In this document: positions 43,920-55,492 of the stretch, piece by piece
How positions within the stretch are numbered: position 1 is the stretch's first letter
Layout of the letters: the number at the start of each line of letters is the position of its first letter
Assembly: GCA_009733575.1 (NCBI GenBank)
Contig: ML769716.1
Coordinates: 12,603 to 72,960, forward strand
DNA length: 60,358 bases
Source: Gymnopus androsaceus JB14
Taxonomy: Eukaryota; Basidiomycota; Agaricomycetes; Agaricales; Omphalotaceae
Direction: 5' to 3'
Notes under the pieces: model-generated
The model's database searches: none
What the model saw: the letters and a program-made list of their open reading frames with translations, nothing else
Told to the model about the DNA's origin: nothing
Position numbers and translations under genes: made by a program

Positions 43920-45842
43920 GAGCTCTTTAACCCAATCTCGTATCTCGGCCTAAAGAACATGTGATAACTGCGAGATCATGACAAAGTAGCACATACACTT
44001 CTTTCAACATTCTGGGGATTCCTGTGAGATGGCGTGCGATCCGGTGGCGATGGGACTGGTTCGGCCCATACATTGCTGGATGATTGGGACGGGTTGTGGG
44101 CTGGCGAGGTGGAGTGTTGTCACTGGACTGCCCTTCAGAGTTTGGTTTCGGTTGTTTGCCACTGGACTGCCCTTCAGAGTTTGGTTTCGGTTGTTCGCCA
44201 GAGGTGCGAAGCTTTAAGGCGTCTACAATAGAAGTAGCCATGCCTTCGATGGAATTCGTGACTCCTTGCAAAGATTTATTCAAGTCCTTATTTGACTCGA
44301 GGAGCTTGTCCAATTTTGTTTCGAGTGCGTCAGAACGGTGAAACATTTTGGAGAAACCCTGGTCGAAGAACCCTTTTATCTACCCTCAAAACATAACGAT
44401 GAGATTAGCTGTCAGAATTTATTGGAATACGTACATCATCATCTGGAATGTTGTCGCTAGTATTCGAGTCAGTTCGAGCCCGGGTTTGTCGAGAACGCGA
44501 TGTTCCTCGGGAACTTGTAGCAGATGGCGGTAAGGAGACTCTGGATTAGTTGCCTTAGCCCTACTAACCGCACATTGTATGCTGATCAACAAACTGCAAT
44601 ACAATAGATCATGAATTCGAAAGGCACCAAACGCAGGGTTATTTGTCTTAGACGCCCAGTGGATGGGAGCTCCAGCCAAGTCCTGACGGCAAAACATGTG
44701 GAGTTCGCCGCCCTACTGCAAAAATTGGCTCTAGAGCAGCTGAGGATTGCTCAGGAATCCAAGGGAGTAGACATCAGTGCGGAGTCGGAGGATGAAGTTC
44801 AAGTAGCCCTCACGACTTTTAATTCCACGCAACGCTAGCGACTAGGAAGTGGAAGGGTAGTTACCTGATAGTTACTAGTGCACATATATTTGGAGTTATT
44901 TCATTCACTCATCCTAGCTCTGGCTCTGGCTTAAGCGAATTGTGGATCCACAGTTCCAATTTTGGTCGTTAATAAGTATCACAATGTCACCTGTCACAGA
45001 CGCTCTTGCTCCTTCTTGCTCTTTGACATGTCTGATACAAACCCCACCACTCCCGTCCGCTCAGCCTTTGATGACCCCATGAATGGAACAACTGCTCAGG
45101 ATAACACACCCAAACCTTCGAGCTCGCGTCAACGAAGGGCACACTCAGTTAGTATTCTTTGAAACTGAGATAAGGATAGATCATGCTAGCTAATTTGAGC
45201 TCATAGACTTCACCAGCCTCACCCTCTGCTAGAGGGGGGAGAACAGGCCCTAATCCAGAGTCCTCCTTACCGCCATCTGCTACAAGTTCCCGAGGAACAT
45301 CGCGTTCTCGACAAACCCGGGCTCGAACTGACTCGAATACTAGCGACAACATTCCAGATGATGATGTACATATTCCAATAAATTCTGACAGCTAATCTCA
45401 TCGTTATGTTTTGAGGGTAGATAAAAGGGTTCTTCGACCAGGGTTTCTCCAAAATGTTTCACCGTTCCGACGCACTCGAAACAAAATTGGACAAGCTCCT
45501 CGAGTCAAATAAGGACTTGAATAAATCTTTGCAAGGAGTCACGAATTCCATCGAAGGCATGGCTACTTCTATCGTAGACGCCTTAAAGCTTTGCACCTCT
45601 GGCGAACAACCAAAACCAAACTCTGAAGGGCAGTCCAGTGACAACACTCCACCTCACCAGCCCACAAACCCGTCCCAATCATCCAGCAATGTATGGGCCG
45701 AACCAGTCCCATCGCCACCGGATCGCACGCCATCTCACAGGAATCCCCAGAATGTTGAAAGAAGTGTATGTGCTACTTTGTCATGATCTCGCAGTTATCA
45801 CATGTTCTTTAGCGCGAGATACGAGATTGGGTTAAAGAGCTC
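43920..45842. repeat. Palindromic structure 2: ~600-bp arms around a 700-bp centre
   Basis: The left arm 43920-44549 and right arm 45250-45842 are inverted copies. The left has an extra 39-bp tandem duplication (44119-44197). The centre 44550-45249 is a direct repeat, about 98% identical, of the centre of structure 1. The arms carry middle exons of the gene that continues to the right (45028-46720). The left arm starts immediately after an N gap. Confidence 0.9.
44611..44838 (+). CDS. Small ORF in the shared palindrome centre (75 aa), copy 2
   Basis: Differs from the 42666 copy at few codons (IRLRR to ICLRR, VLMAKH to VLTAKH). It stops at the same codon. It lies upstream of and on the same strand as the 45028 gene. 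Confidence 0.35.
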   Translation: MNSKGTKRRVICLRRPVDGSSSQVLTAKHVEFAALLQKLALEQLRIAQESKGVDISAESEDEVQVALTTFNSTQR

Positions 45843-46720
45843 ATGGGACCAGACAACGTCTCTTGATCAACGTCTCTAAAGAAGAAGCCGACTCGTTTGC
45901 CCCTCTGTACAAGGAAAATAGTCTAGCTATTCCATTTAACAATGACGAACAGTTCTGGCTATACCTGCTAGGAGAGCCAGTGTCAGCGTGGAACAAAGGA
46001 GCAGCCACTGTTTTCACTAACTGGTTGCTTGATAACCAAAAGATAGCACCGCAAAACCGATACGAAGTCGACGCGATCCGCACAGCATTTTTAGCTCACA
46101 TTCGCTCTCCTTCATTCAAAATATGTCCAATCTTCGAAAACTCTTGAGGAACAGGACAGGAAGGCTCGGAAGCAAACAGTGGATGCTCGAAAAAGAAATG
46201 TATGTTCAATTCTCCTATTCGAGGCACTGACAAACCTCTTTGTAGACGTACAATATGCGCGGTGAAGCGATTAACCTATTCGAGGCACTTCAGCGGTTTC
46301 GAAAATTGTGGAATATCTTAGGAGTAGATGGAACATCCTCGGACGAGGAAGTTCTCATTGAAGGCCAGAGACAATATCAAAATTCTCAACCTTCACTTGG
46401 CGCAGCCAACCCTTCCGAGAGTTTTGCAGGAAACTTGATGTGCTATACCTTTCCACGCGCACAAAAAGGAAGGATTCCTATGGAAAAGTTTCGTTTGGGA
46501 GGGGTGCCATGCCGCGTCGGAGACTAGAGGTCAATATCTACACCAAAACCAAGTGCTCCCCAATCATGGGCCTACCCATTAACTGCTACAACCCTGAATC
46601 GGATCAAAACGGAGGAGGCAAAGTTTCAGGGCTTTACCGACATTCGACTCCGCCCACTTCGAGTATTGACTTTTCTTTACCTGAAGATCTTGAACGGTCT
46701 GTATTATTGATATTTCGATT
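45028..46720 (+). pseudogene. Transposon-associated family gene, frameshifted
   Basis: Exons: MSDTNPTTPVRSAFDDPMNG (45028), Ser/Arg-rich text to 45390, then MFHRSDALETKLDKLLESNK (45454), KDLNKSLQGVTNSIEGMATS, and REIRDWVKELMG joining a region with EADSFAPLYKENSLAIPFNN, EQFWLYLLGEPVSAWNKGA and FTNWLLDNQKIAPQNRYEVD. Later text is YNMRGEAINLFEALQRFRKL, GVDGTSSDEE, DVLYLSTRTKRKDSYG and GLPINCYNPE. This arrangement is a repeated family I associate with mobile elements of Agaricomycetes; its biochemical role is not known to me. Frame changes near 45840, 46140 and 46400 and loss of text after CYNPE make it a pseudogene. Its first exons are mirrored in palindrome 2. Confidence 0.6.
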
Positions 46721-46994
46721 CCTTGGATACCTATCTGACTGTCTATTAGTCTCATCGAATTGACACTCAAAGGGGACGATGGAGATGCAGTGTGAGAAGT
46801 GTAATCAACTGGCTTTACATCCTTCGGGTTGAACATCCCGACTGCGCCTTGATATATAGATATAGAAAAGCAAATACTATCCCTCTATGCTTTACTGGTG
46901 CGATTAGTCGTATTATGTATGCCTATCTAGTACGAGGCGTGAAATGTTTTCTCGCCTCATTGGCAAGTGATATGATGCTGTAAAAAATGCAAAC

Positions 46995-47897
46995 ATGAGG
47001 CGAATACTATTTAAACTCAATGAAACGCCTCAGGACTGTATGGCCTGGCGCGATTTGGCTACTACTGGGCCTTCTCACAACCCACGTCCCCCTCCGATTG
47101 CGCGCCCCTCTCCCTTGTTCGATGATAGATCAGACAATTTATTGCAAACTCCACAACCGCTTTTGACAACACTGATTGGCCACGAATATGACCCTTTCGA
47201 GACGACAAATATGCTAGTGAATAAGAGAGTCTACTCTCCTCATTCCACCCTTACTTACTCTGATATCGCTATGGTTTACACCACAGACGCCGGCGCCCCC
47301 CTCTAGAACTCATACTGCGCCCCAACATGCGATTGTAGACATCTCACACAATCACGATAAATCGTCGGTGGGTATTTTCCGGTGGTTTCTACAGAACTCA
47401 CGCTGAGAAATCTGGTTAGACAATTAGGATACCCTTGGTTATCATCAATGGTGTTTTGGTCTATGGATTGTTTGTTGCTATCATGTGTGGGGGGAAAATG
47501 CTGCACGATCTATGGGTGTTAATGAACAACACGGGAGGGCAGAAATTTTCTATAGTCATGCTCAGTCTATTTTCGGGAAGTACAAGTCTCATTCTCTATA
47601 AGTATGGGGTATTTCCTTCAAGAAAAGTCGAGCTCGAGTCGTCGGTGATAATGGTATACCTACTAAAACATCTGAATAAACACATACCTAATTGTCTCTA
47701 TATAGGTATTTGTGCTACCAGCGCAGGGGGTGACATTTTTACTGTTTATCGGAACTCTTAGCTGTATCTTCAGCATCTGGCGCCTCGTAAGACTAGTGCT
47801 TTGTTTCTTTGCGATATCGTTTGGACTGGAGTTGTCGGAAATCGCTTTCATATTTTGCTTTACCCTCACGAGTCTTATGTACATGTACGGCACATAG
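46995..47897 (+). CDS. Small multi-pass membrane protein (paralogue cluster member)
   Basis: A hydrophilic first exon (MRRILFKLNETPQDC..., Pro-rich, to about 47300), then an intron ending GACAATTAG and a membrane part: IINGVLVYGLFVAIMCGG, FSIVMLSLFSGSTSLILYKY. After an intron (..CTATATAG) comes VLPAQGVTFLLFIGTLSCIF, and possibly FGLELSEIAFIFCFTLTSLM to the stop at 47895-47897. Three or four transmembrane helices follow a soluble head. The same layout is seen at 49594, 53901 and 54818. Function unknown. The exon assignment at the 5' side is uncertain. Confidence 0.45.
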
Positions 47898-48099
47898 TTA
47901 GTGCAATGTCAAACATGCTGGCTTACAGATAAGAAACACTGATATAATGCAGGAACAGAAGCAGAGAAGAAAGTCGTAAAGGAATGTGATAGAGCCTGTG
48001 GCAGGGTAAGATATAATGCGAATCATGAAGGAATGTGATGAAGTCAAGGTAACGAACACTGATATAAATGCAGGAATAGGCATCATGAAAAGGGCAACA

Positions 48100-48831
48100 T
48101 CAACCTCCAAGTCCAACTACTGACTTCAAACTACTGCCGTTCAGGATAACATTCCTGACATGTCGAAAAAATCTGAATATATATCAGCACAGGGTACGCA
48201 GGAATGAGACCTTAGTTACATACCTATCCACGACGTGCTTTAAAGTGTCATCGCAGTCTTGAAAGGATGGATAGCTTGGAATACCGTATAGGAACTCCTC
48301 CTCGCGGTTTGAAACGGAATTATAGAAACAGATTGCAATATCTCCTCTGAAGGAGCTTGTACATCCTAAACTCTTGATAGCCTGATTTTCATCAGGCATA
48401 TCGTCGTCGAATGTTCCAGCTACCAAATACCGTCGGTGTTGGTGGATGATCACCACCACGTAAAGAGGATCGTTTTGTACTTCTTTTGCAAAGGAAGATA
48501 AAAAATGGATGTAACGATGATGCTGCCTGCGGACAGGGGCCTTTTCGTTCGAGTTGGTGCTCCGAAACTGAGTCCTAACCTCCTTTGCCCCACGCAAAGG
48601 GAAGAGTAGACCGAATGTGGTCCCCTTCGTCTGATTTATTTGGCATCAACAATTGCATGCATGCTATAACGACTGCCACTTACTCTTTTGGTAAGATATT
48701 ACCGTTGAGCGTTTCGGAGAAGACACCACCAAAGCGAGTAGAGTGCGATGCTGTCGACGATTTGGTCGACGAAGAGGCTGAGAGCACAGATGGGGTGCGA
48801 GAAGAACGAGACTGAGAACGGGTTGCTGGCA
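48100..48831 (-). CDS. Hypothetical protein with Ser-rich start
   Basis: Minus strand. First exon 48831-~48682 is MPATRSQSRSSRTPSVLSAS and a Ser/Thr run ending NGNILPK at GTAAGT. The second exon (about 48640-48230) reads RGAKEVRTQFRSTNSNEKAP, HQHRRYLVAGTFDDDMPDEN and FQDCDDTLKHVVD. An intron GTATGT..TATTCAG leads to a last exon FFRHVRNVILNGSSLKS ending at 48100. The junction between the first and second exons does not fit phase as written, so a frameshift or another exon is possible. Family not recognised. Confidence 0.55.
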
Positions 48832-49593
48832 TGGCGAAATTTCCGATAGGCTTGAAAATCGATTGACGAAGATTCCTCGGCTTCTTTTGAATATTAATAC
48901 AACAGTGGGTGAGGTTCTTTCTCATGGGTTCCTGCATGAGCGAATCATTCTCTGTTCCTTCCAGAATTCTGGATCTGGGATAGTGTTCCTCCGCCTCATG
49001 TTTTGCTGGTGCTAAAACTTCTTACCCTGTCCCAAAATATCCCGCCCTCGAAAGACTTACGGAGAGCCGAGATAAACCAGTGGCGCGTGGCCTTGACTAA
49101 TAACAGACATGAAGCCAACGTGTTGTAAACGTGTAATTTATGCCTGCCGTTCAGAAACAAAATGTTGTGATTGTCCAAAACCTCCTCTCTCGATAGCATA
49201 ATCGCATCTGTGCTCTGTACAAAGTACTAGCAATACTGCGAATATTGTATTTTGAGTCACCGAGTTGGAAGGAGGTCAAAGCATATCTTATTTGATTGTA
49301 CCGCCACATGCTGATCAGACCGACACTGCATGCAAATTTTTACAAGTTCAAGTTTTTACTGAAAATGGTAAAATTACGCTAAAAAGATATGGATTTAAGC
49401 GTAAGCTTCCCTTTTTTCATGCAAATCTAGTATAATTTCACCATAATCGCGCGAGTAATATGATTATCAGAACTGTCTGAAATCATACGCTAGTTGACTG
49501 AGACGTTTTCATGATGGCCGACACGAGGCCTAAATCATAAAACACGAATGAAGTGATCAAGAAATTTCCCATTCTTTCCCTCGAAGTCTCAGC
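48832..49593. other. Intergenic region
   Basis: A minus-strand frame at 49199-48996 (LFLNGRHKLHVYNTLASCL) is the only coding-like signal and is unsupported. The rest is A/T-rich, with probable promoter sequence of the gene at 49594. Confidence 0.35.
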
Positions 49594-50028
49594 AATGCCA
49601 ATTCCTGTGAGCACTGGAGTTCGAAACTCAACGTCTGACTTAATAACTTCTTCAGCTCCCCACTATCCGAATTCCAGTGCGTCTATGCCAAGGCATCTTT
49701 GCGACTGGGGTGTTAACCCAACTGGGTTTATTTTCTCAAATTTGTGTGGACCCGAATTTGGCGCAATATTTCCTCCCGTATATCATTGTTTTTACTGGGC
49801 TACTTGCCGGATTCGAGAAGGAGCAACAGGGGGATTTTATTGTAAGTGATTTTTAAAGGTATACGGTGTTACTATATTAAACATGGTCAATATCTAGGTT
49901 TTGTACGTCTCACCAATCTACACGGTGATGACTTTTATGATTGGGTGTACCATCTGGGGAGCATTTTTGGGGTCGGCTTTGACTGTGATGGATCGTGCTG
50001 CATGTTTTGTGATTGGTATCCAGTGCTG
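49594..50028 (+). CDS. Small multi-pass membrane protein (paralogue cluster member)
   Basis: MPIPVSTGVRNSTSDLITSS begins a Ser/Thr-rich soluble exon. After an intron near 49710-49745 the frame gives NLAQYFLPYIIVFTGLLAGF and EKEQQGDFI. A 61-nt intron (GTAAGT..TATCTAG) follows, then VLYVSPIYTVMTFMIGCTIW and GAFLGSALTVMDRAACFVIG with a stop at 50026-50028. It has three hydrophobic helices. The layout matches neighbours at 46995 and 53901. Function unknown. Confidence 0.55.
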
Positions 50029-50374
50029 AAGGTAGCCAGGATATTCGGACCATCTTCCTTTGTTTCTCCGGCACTTTCCAACTATAGTAAATAATCTCGG
50101 CACGGGAGTCAATCAAATGATCGAAGATTGATATCATATTGTACGCTTTGGCCATCTCTTTAAGTAAACTGCCTAGTTAGCAATTTCTCCGCCTAGTTTA
50201 CCTCGTTTGATAAGAAATGAGACTGGGCAGTCAGAGCGGTAAATTGGGACGATAAAAATCGAGCAAAGGAAGTAATGTATCATATCGACAATTTTCTGAC
50301 ATGAATTATCGATTGTACAAGAACGTCGGGTGTACAAATTGATCAGATCTCGTCTGTAGGACGATATAGAGCGC

Positions 50375-51047
50375 ATGAGCTGGCCTCATGCAAAAGATAA
50401 GTTTCGGGTCTTACTGAAAATTGGTGGGACGATAGTAGTCGACCTCGTGCAAAAAGAAAGAAAGAGACCATCATCCGCCTGCTGGACAATTTTCCGAGAT
50501 TCTTGGAGAAGATATGTAAAAGATGCCATTATTTCCAACGGGAAAGTATCTCACTGCGATTTAGGTCTTGCGGATCTACCTGAAATTTCCGCCTGTGCTA
50601 CACATTTTCCACGAGAAAGGGAAGAGTCGACCAATACCTTGTTCATGGGATTTACCGTAGTACAATGGACTCTCGTCCCGAGAGATTTTTGGGAGGATGT
50701 TGAGTGGACGAAGCCATTGGCATTATTTTCCGAAATTAATTCTTGATTCTTGGGAAGATAGAAAGATAGAATCGATACACAGCGTGGTCCCGTTGGGGAA
50801 CTGCCGGAGGCGATGGGATTGTAACCAGTATGTACATGGTAGAAAAATTGTATGCAAAAGATGCTATTATCTCCGACGGGAAAGTATCATACTGCGATTT
50901 AGGTCTTGCGGATGTTCCTGAAATCCGCTTGTGTTACACATTTTCCACGAGAAAGGGAAGAGCCGACCGATACCTTGTTCATGGGATTTACCGTAGTACA
51001 ACGGACCCTCTTCCCGAGAAATTTTTAGGAGAATAATGAATGGACGA
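50375..51047 (+). pseudogene. Tandemly duplicated hypothetical gene piece
   Basis: Unit 1 (about 50510-50735) reads KDAIISNGKVSHCDLGLADL and VPRDFWEDVEWTKPLALFSE. Unit 2 (about 50855-51047, continuing at 52869) repeats it at about 85-90% identity as KDAIISDGKVSYCDLGLADV. The second copy is cut by a solo LTR. Units are in different frames after small indels. No domain is recognised. Confidence 0.5.
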
Positions 51048-52868
51048 TGATGAGTTAGATTTGTGGTGGGTATGAAAACCAACCAAACAACAATCACCCC
51101 AATCAGATATAATCCAAAAGGTTTAATTTAATGCGAGGAAGGAGGTTGTCAAAGGTTCCCTCGACTACTAATTGATTCGAAGAGAAAAGCACTTGACAGT
51201 TGACACAGATAGTGCGCAATGAACAAGGTTTTATATTTGGAGGGAGGTTTTGAAAAGCCAACTAACGTACGACGACGCGCTGAACTAATCGAGGGGAAAG
51301 CAAACACCAAAGCACGGGTCAAGTACGCCGACTCAACAAACGACTTTGCGTATCCGCGGTGAAACACCAAAGCACGGGTCAAGTACGCCGACTCAACAAA
51401 CGACTTTGCGTATCTCGGGAGCCTTTACGTCGCCGCGCAATGATACTCCAACTCTCAGGGATTCCCGCGAGTTACCTAACAAGCTTATACGACCGCCGCG
51501 CAAGTCACTCGAGTAGGCGTTTTTAACACACTCAGCGAAGAGCGGGCAAGGGGTAGAATCTGTTGGTAAAGCTAGGTAACACTCCGAGAAGCTTCCTCCC
51601 TAAAACTAGACCAAGCCGACAGTTGGGTCCAAGACCTTTCCTAATTAACAACGGGCTCGTCGAGGTGTGCACGTTAGGCTCCACCTGCGGTCCTAAGACT
51701 GATGTGACCTCTCTTCGAGATGAAAACCAGGAATGCTCACTTAATAGCCGGGAAGTAGAATGAACAGCCTCAGTATTATCGAGGTTACAAGAAGGCCACC
51801 CGTTTCAAAGGTTGTAGAGGACGATGCAGACGCGTCTGAGCGTGTACGAATCACTACAGGTCCTAAGATAGAAATGCGTTTCAGGTATCAAGTCTAACTT
51901 GTTATTCCGAGATAGAATAGCTACCCTTATATACTGAGCGAGATATATGAAAATAGGAAAATGAGAGAAATTGAGCGAGATAGGATGAAACAGAGTAAGT
52001 AAAATAGAAAAGATAAATAATGTCCATATATGCGTGTATACTATGGTTTTGCCTCGACGTTTTCCTGCCTCGTTCGTTTGTCTTCCTCGATTGGGTCGAC
52101 CTTTGGGATTTTGGTCCGAATCGACTCGAGTCATTTGCCTTTTTACAAGGCTCGCCAGTTCCTTTAGCAGAACAGCCCTCGGAGGTATTTCTATGTTTTT
52201 CCTTGCCAATGGGAGACTGGTTATTATCTCTAGTTCCGCGTGGTCTCGAGTCTAGATGCCTGGTAGCATATGGATCTCGGTAAAACGCTGAGGCTCGGAT
52301 AGAAATACTCCTTGGTCCTTCCGTGTTCTAGAAGTAGCTACAGCAAGTGGGTCATGTGGCCGCGTTGGACTGCCGCGGCTATATGCCTGGGCGCTTTCCA
52401 GCGAGCGTCAACTTTGAGGGCACCCGTTAGGGTACTTCCCCATCTCGGTCCACCTTGCTTCGTTTAATAAACTTGAGTGTCGTTTAGACTCCTCGGTGAG
52501 CTGATCGCGGAAGCGATGCCTCGTTAAGACTTCGATCCCTTGGGTATATCCTTCGATGACCTAGCCTAGTATAACTGGTATGTGGGCTCGTTTATCTGCC
52601 TCGGTCAGCAACTTGTTATCCAACAAGCTTGCCTCGCTACACCATACCGCGCATAGGACTTTGATCGAGGCGCATTCACAAAGTTGAGTATGGTACCATT
52701 GCGCGTACCGTTACTCTGCAACCTCTTGGGTAGAATAGGTCCTCAGTAGATTTTAACTATCAGCTTGGGCTCACTATAGTTCTCTTATTGACCGTGTTTT
52801 GTTACTAACAGAACCTAGGATTATTGGTTCTGCGCAGTTCTAGCCTTAGCCGAAAAATCGGCGTATCA
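51048..52868. mobile_element. Solo-LTR-like insertion (1,821 bp), 4-bp TSD ACGA
   Basis: Starts TGATGAGTTAG and ends GGCGTATCA. ACGA flanks it (51044-51047 and 52869-52872). Excision with one ACGA gives GGACGAAACCATTGGCATTA, matching the undisturbed first copy at 50708-50727 (GGACGAAGCCATTGGCATTA), which proves both borders. It contains an exact-period 60-bp duplication (51302-51354 and 51362-51414). No protein domain is readable. Confidence 0.85.
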
Positions 52869-53900
52869 ACGAAACCATTGGCATTATGTCCGACGTTTCA
52901 AGCGTCACGCAAACCTACCACGCACTAAGTATACTCATATACGTTCCGCTTTGATCAAGGTCAGGGTCGATTTTCTAAGCCCAAATTGAAATAGCATGAG
53001 ACTCGAGCGGTGGTAATGGTTTAAACCATCCTGTAATTCGAGGCATAGCTTCTGGTTTTATTAGAAGAGATTCGAGCGGTGTTGATGGTATACATTAACC
53101 TGAATTCGAGGCATTAGCTTCTGGTTTGCCAAGTTGAAGTGTAATCGAAGATTCGCAAAAATTACATACACACGACTGACTCAGCGTTCCGTTTTAGTCG
53201 AACAATGGGCCTTTGGGCGCTTCTGATCATGATGCAAGACGCGTACTAGGAACGCGTCACACGCACTCCACCGCTATTCCTTCATCTTGGACCATCTTTT
53301 CCTGATAATAGATGGCATCCTCCAGGTAAATAGATCATCCTTCAAATTTCAAGTCCCGATTGCGCGTCTCTAGAAGCACACGGGTGCACGGGTGGAGATG
53401 CTCCTGGAAGCCCTTAGATGGCGGAAGGGAATTGCCAACTTTCACAAGGTATCTTTAATATTGATATCCAGATCCAGGGTAAGCACACGGTGAAATGGCG
53501 GAACGGATTCACGAGGCCTCTTGGAAATTTTTTTTTCAAACATTACGCACCAATCACAAGCACCGTGCCTCTTCCATACGATTCAATGTGTCCAAGCACT
53601 CCTTCTAGCTGTACGGCGATCAACATCGAACATAATTACCACAACCAGAAATATCCAAATCAATGGTTGAGAATGCACCCAGAAGAGCTAAGGTACTTCT
53701 TATGAGGTCAATTTCCCTTCATATACCTCTGACATTTCATGACCGACCCACACTTTATGATCGACTCACGCACTTCATCCCTTGGTACTCATGCCCTGGT
53801 AAGGTGCCATATTGTTAGCGACTGTTCTAAATATGTCGACAGAGTTGCGATAGAGGTGTGCAAGCCGGAGGGTACGCAGAGGTGAATACGCAGTATTTAC
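52869..53900. other. Downstream remnant and intergenic sequence
   Basis: The first 25 bp continue the interrupted duplicate. A roughly 75-bp tandem pair with ATTCGAGGCAT(T)AGCTTCTGGTTT lies at about 53000-53130. The plus-strand frame at 53418-53705 (MAEGNCQLSQGIFNIDIQIQ) has no recognised motif. Confidence 0.4.
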
Positions 53901-54517
53901 TATGACAATACCAGCTGCTGCAAATATTCGTCATGATCAGGACACAGACTCGGATTCTCGTGTAGACAATACGAATCGTGCTACAAGTCGATCGCGAACT
54001 GATGACAATGATGAACGGTCCGGAGAATATGTGCGTATCATTGTAACTGGCATGCACATAGATCATAGATCGTAACCATATCAGATCCTTCGCATACCTG
54101 GACATATAGCGCGTTTCCTTTATCTAGTCGGAATGTTTAGCTGGGTGGGGGTTTTTGGCTTAACTCTGACCGAGCCCATCGTCACACATCCACGAATTAC
54201 CATGCCAGTCTTGCTCTCAGTTATTTTTACGATCATATATGCCGGACTATTTGGAATCAAGTTCCAGGGTGGAGGTTTTTTACTTGTGAGCCACTTTATA
54301 CCATGAGCCTCCGATCGATACCTCAAAGTTCGTGTAGTTTATTCGACAATCATCTACGTTCGTCAAAGTCACTGGGCTCTTGGGAGCGTTTACTTGTGTG
54401 GTTCTCCTGTCCATTATATTGCCCTTAATAGGCCTCATGATTCACCTTTCCCTGGTTTTCATGTTTATTCGCGTTATTGGACGCACACCGCCGATATTTG
54501 TGTTTCAGGAATGGTAG
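53901..54517 (+). CDS. Small multi-pass membrane protein (paralogue cluster member)
   Basis: Exon 1 MTIPAAANIRHDQDTDSDSR with an Arg/Asp-rich tail ends at GTGCGT (about 54031). Exon 2 (from about 54085) ILRIPGHIARFLYLVGMFSW, VGVFGLTL, MPVLLSVIFTIIYAGLFG ends FQGGGFLL. Intron GTGAGC..GTGTAG. Exon 3 FIRQSSTFVKVTGLLGAFTC, VVLLSIILPLIGLMIHLSLV, FMFIRVIGRTPPIF, with a stop at 54515-54517. All junctions keep phase. It has four hydrophobic helices after an acidic/basic soluble head. Family unknown, but the clearest intact member of the local set. Confidence 0.65.
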
Positions 54518-54817
54518 GATCTATTATCACTGGGAGTACTAGACAGGAGATATCTTATATCTTTGGGTGCGAATAATAGTAAAATTTGAGGAAGCTCAGG
54601 TTTAACGGACTTCCTGTACCGTGTACTTCGGTGTACATACGTGTGTAAAAGGATGATTGATTAACTAATGCCATGGAATACACGATGATCAATAGTTTAT
54701 AAATGACTGAAACCCAATTAATATTTATGTCTGATTTTGATAATTTTCCCATTTTGCATAGCATACCTGTGAGCAATTTTACTTCCTAGCTACTAATCGT
54801 TTTGCATTTTTTGGCTA

Positions 54818-55209
54818 ATGCGACTGCAGCGCCAAGTCATACGCGTCCCGACCGCTGCCGTTACTGCCGTGTTCTTCACCGGGTTGGGCGCAGTGATCAT
54901 CGCAACAGCATTATTTTGCTATCGACCCAACACCGTCGGTGCATGGTACATTGTTCCTACAGCCTTGGCGGGTATCTTATCCCTCATTATGTCGAAGAAA
55001 GAGGAGAAGGGACACATTATGGTGAGCTGACTGCATTGTATTACATCTTTGCCCTGCTTAGAGCGAGCACTTAGATCATTTATGTGCATCCACTCTTCGC
55101 AGCATACGCCTTAATAATCGGTGCAGGAGTATGGATTTACTTTTTAGGCTTCTGCTTTCGTCAGATTGAGACGAAGCTTTGTATCACCTTGAGAGTGATT
55201 GATTGCTAG
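54818..55209 (+). CDS. Small membrane protein or carboxy half of one
   Basis: MRLQRQVIRVPTAAVTAVFF, TGLGAVIIATALFCYR and WYIVPTALAGILSLIMSKKE precede an intron GTGAGC..GCACTTAG. The last exon is IIYVHPLFAAYALIIGAGVW, IYFLGFCFRQIETK with a stop at 55207-55209. Three or four transmembrane helices. An upstream soluble exon may exist between 54600 and 54800 or it may belong with 53901. Phase is kept across the intron. Confidence 0.55.
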
Positions 55210-55492
55210 TAAAGACCACGACTAGGACTACGACTAGGATGTGATAGTAATTCTCGACTGAATGATTATTCAGAAATTCCATTGATCAGCTATCCCTCAA
55301 ATTTTCATTTTGTCTGACAAGTTTATGTCTACAGTCGCTAATGGAGTGAGCTCTTTGAAACATCGAGCCTTTAGGGACTTTGTGCTTCAGTAGTCGCTCT
55401 GATCTAATGTGATTCTGTGCATACACATGGAGAGCACGAGGCATCTATATAAGCTTGACTAGTACTACATCTGATACCTCGCACGTCCCGAT
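55210..55492. promoter_or_regulatory. Probable promoter region of the WD40 gene
   Basis: Non-coding, A/T-rich. TCTATATAAGC (55446-55456) is a good TATA box about 37-47 bp upstream of the Met at 55493. Confidence 0.45.

Noticed and set aside
43927..44346. Independent minus-strand gene (MFHRSDALETKLDKLL...)
   Set aside because: It is the inverted arm copy of exons at 45454-45842 without its own promoter or first exon.
52018..52283. Hydrophobic plus-strand ORF as a membrane protein
   Set aside because: It lies wholly inside the well-bounded solo LTR at 51048-52868.
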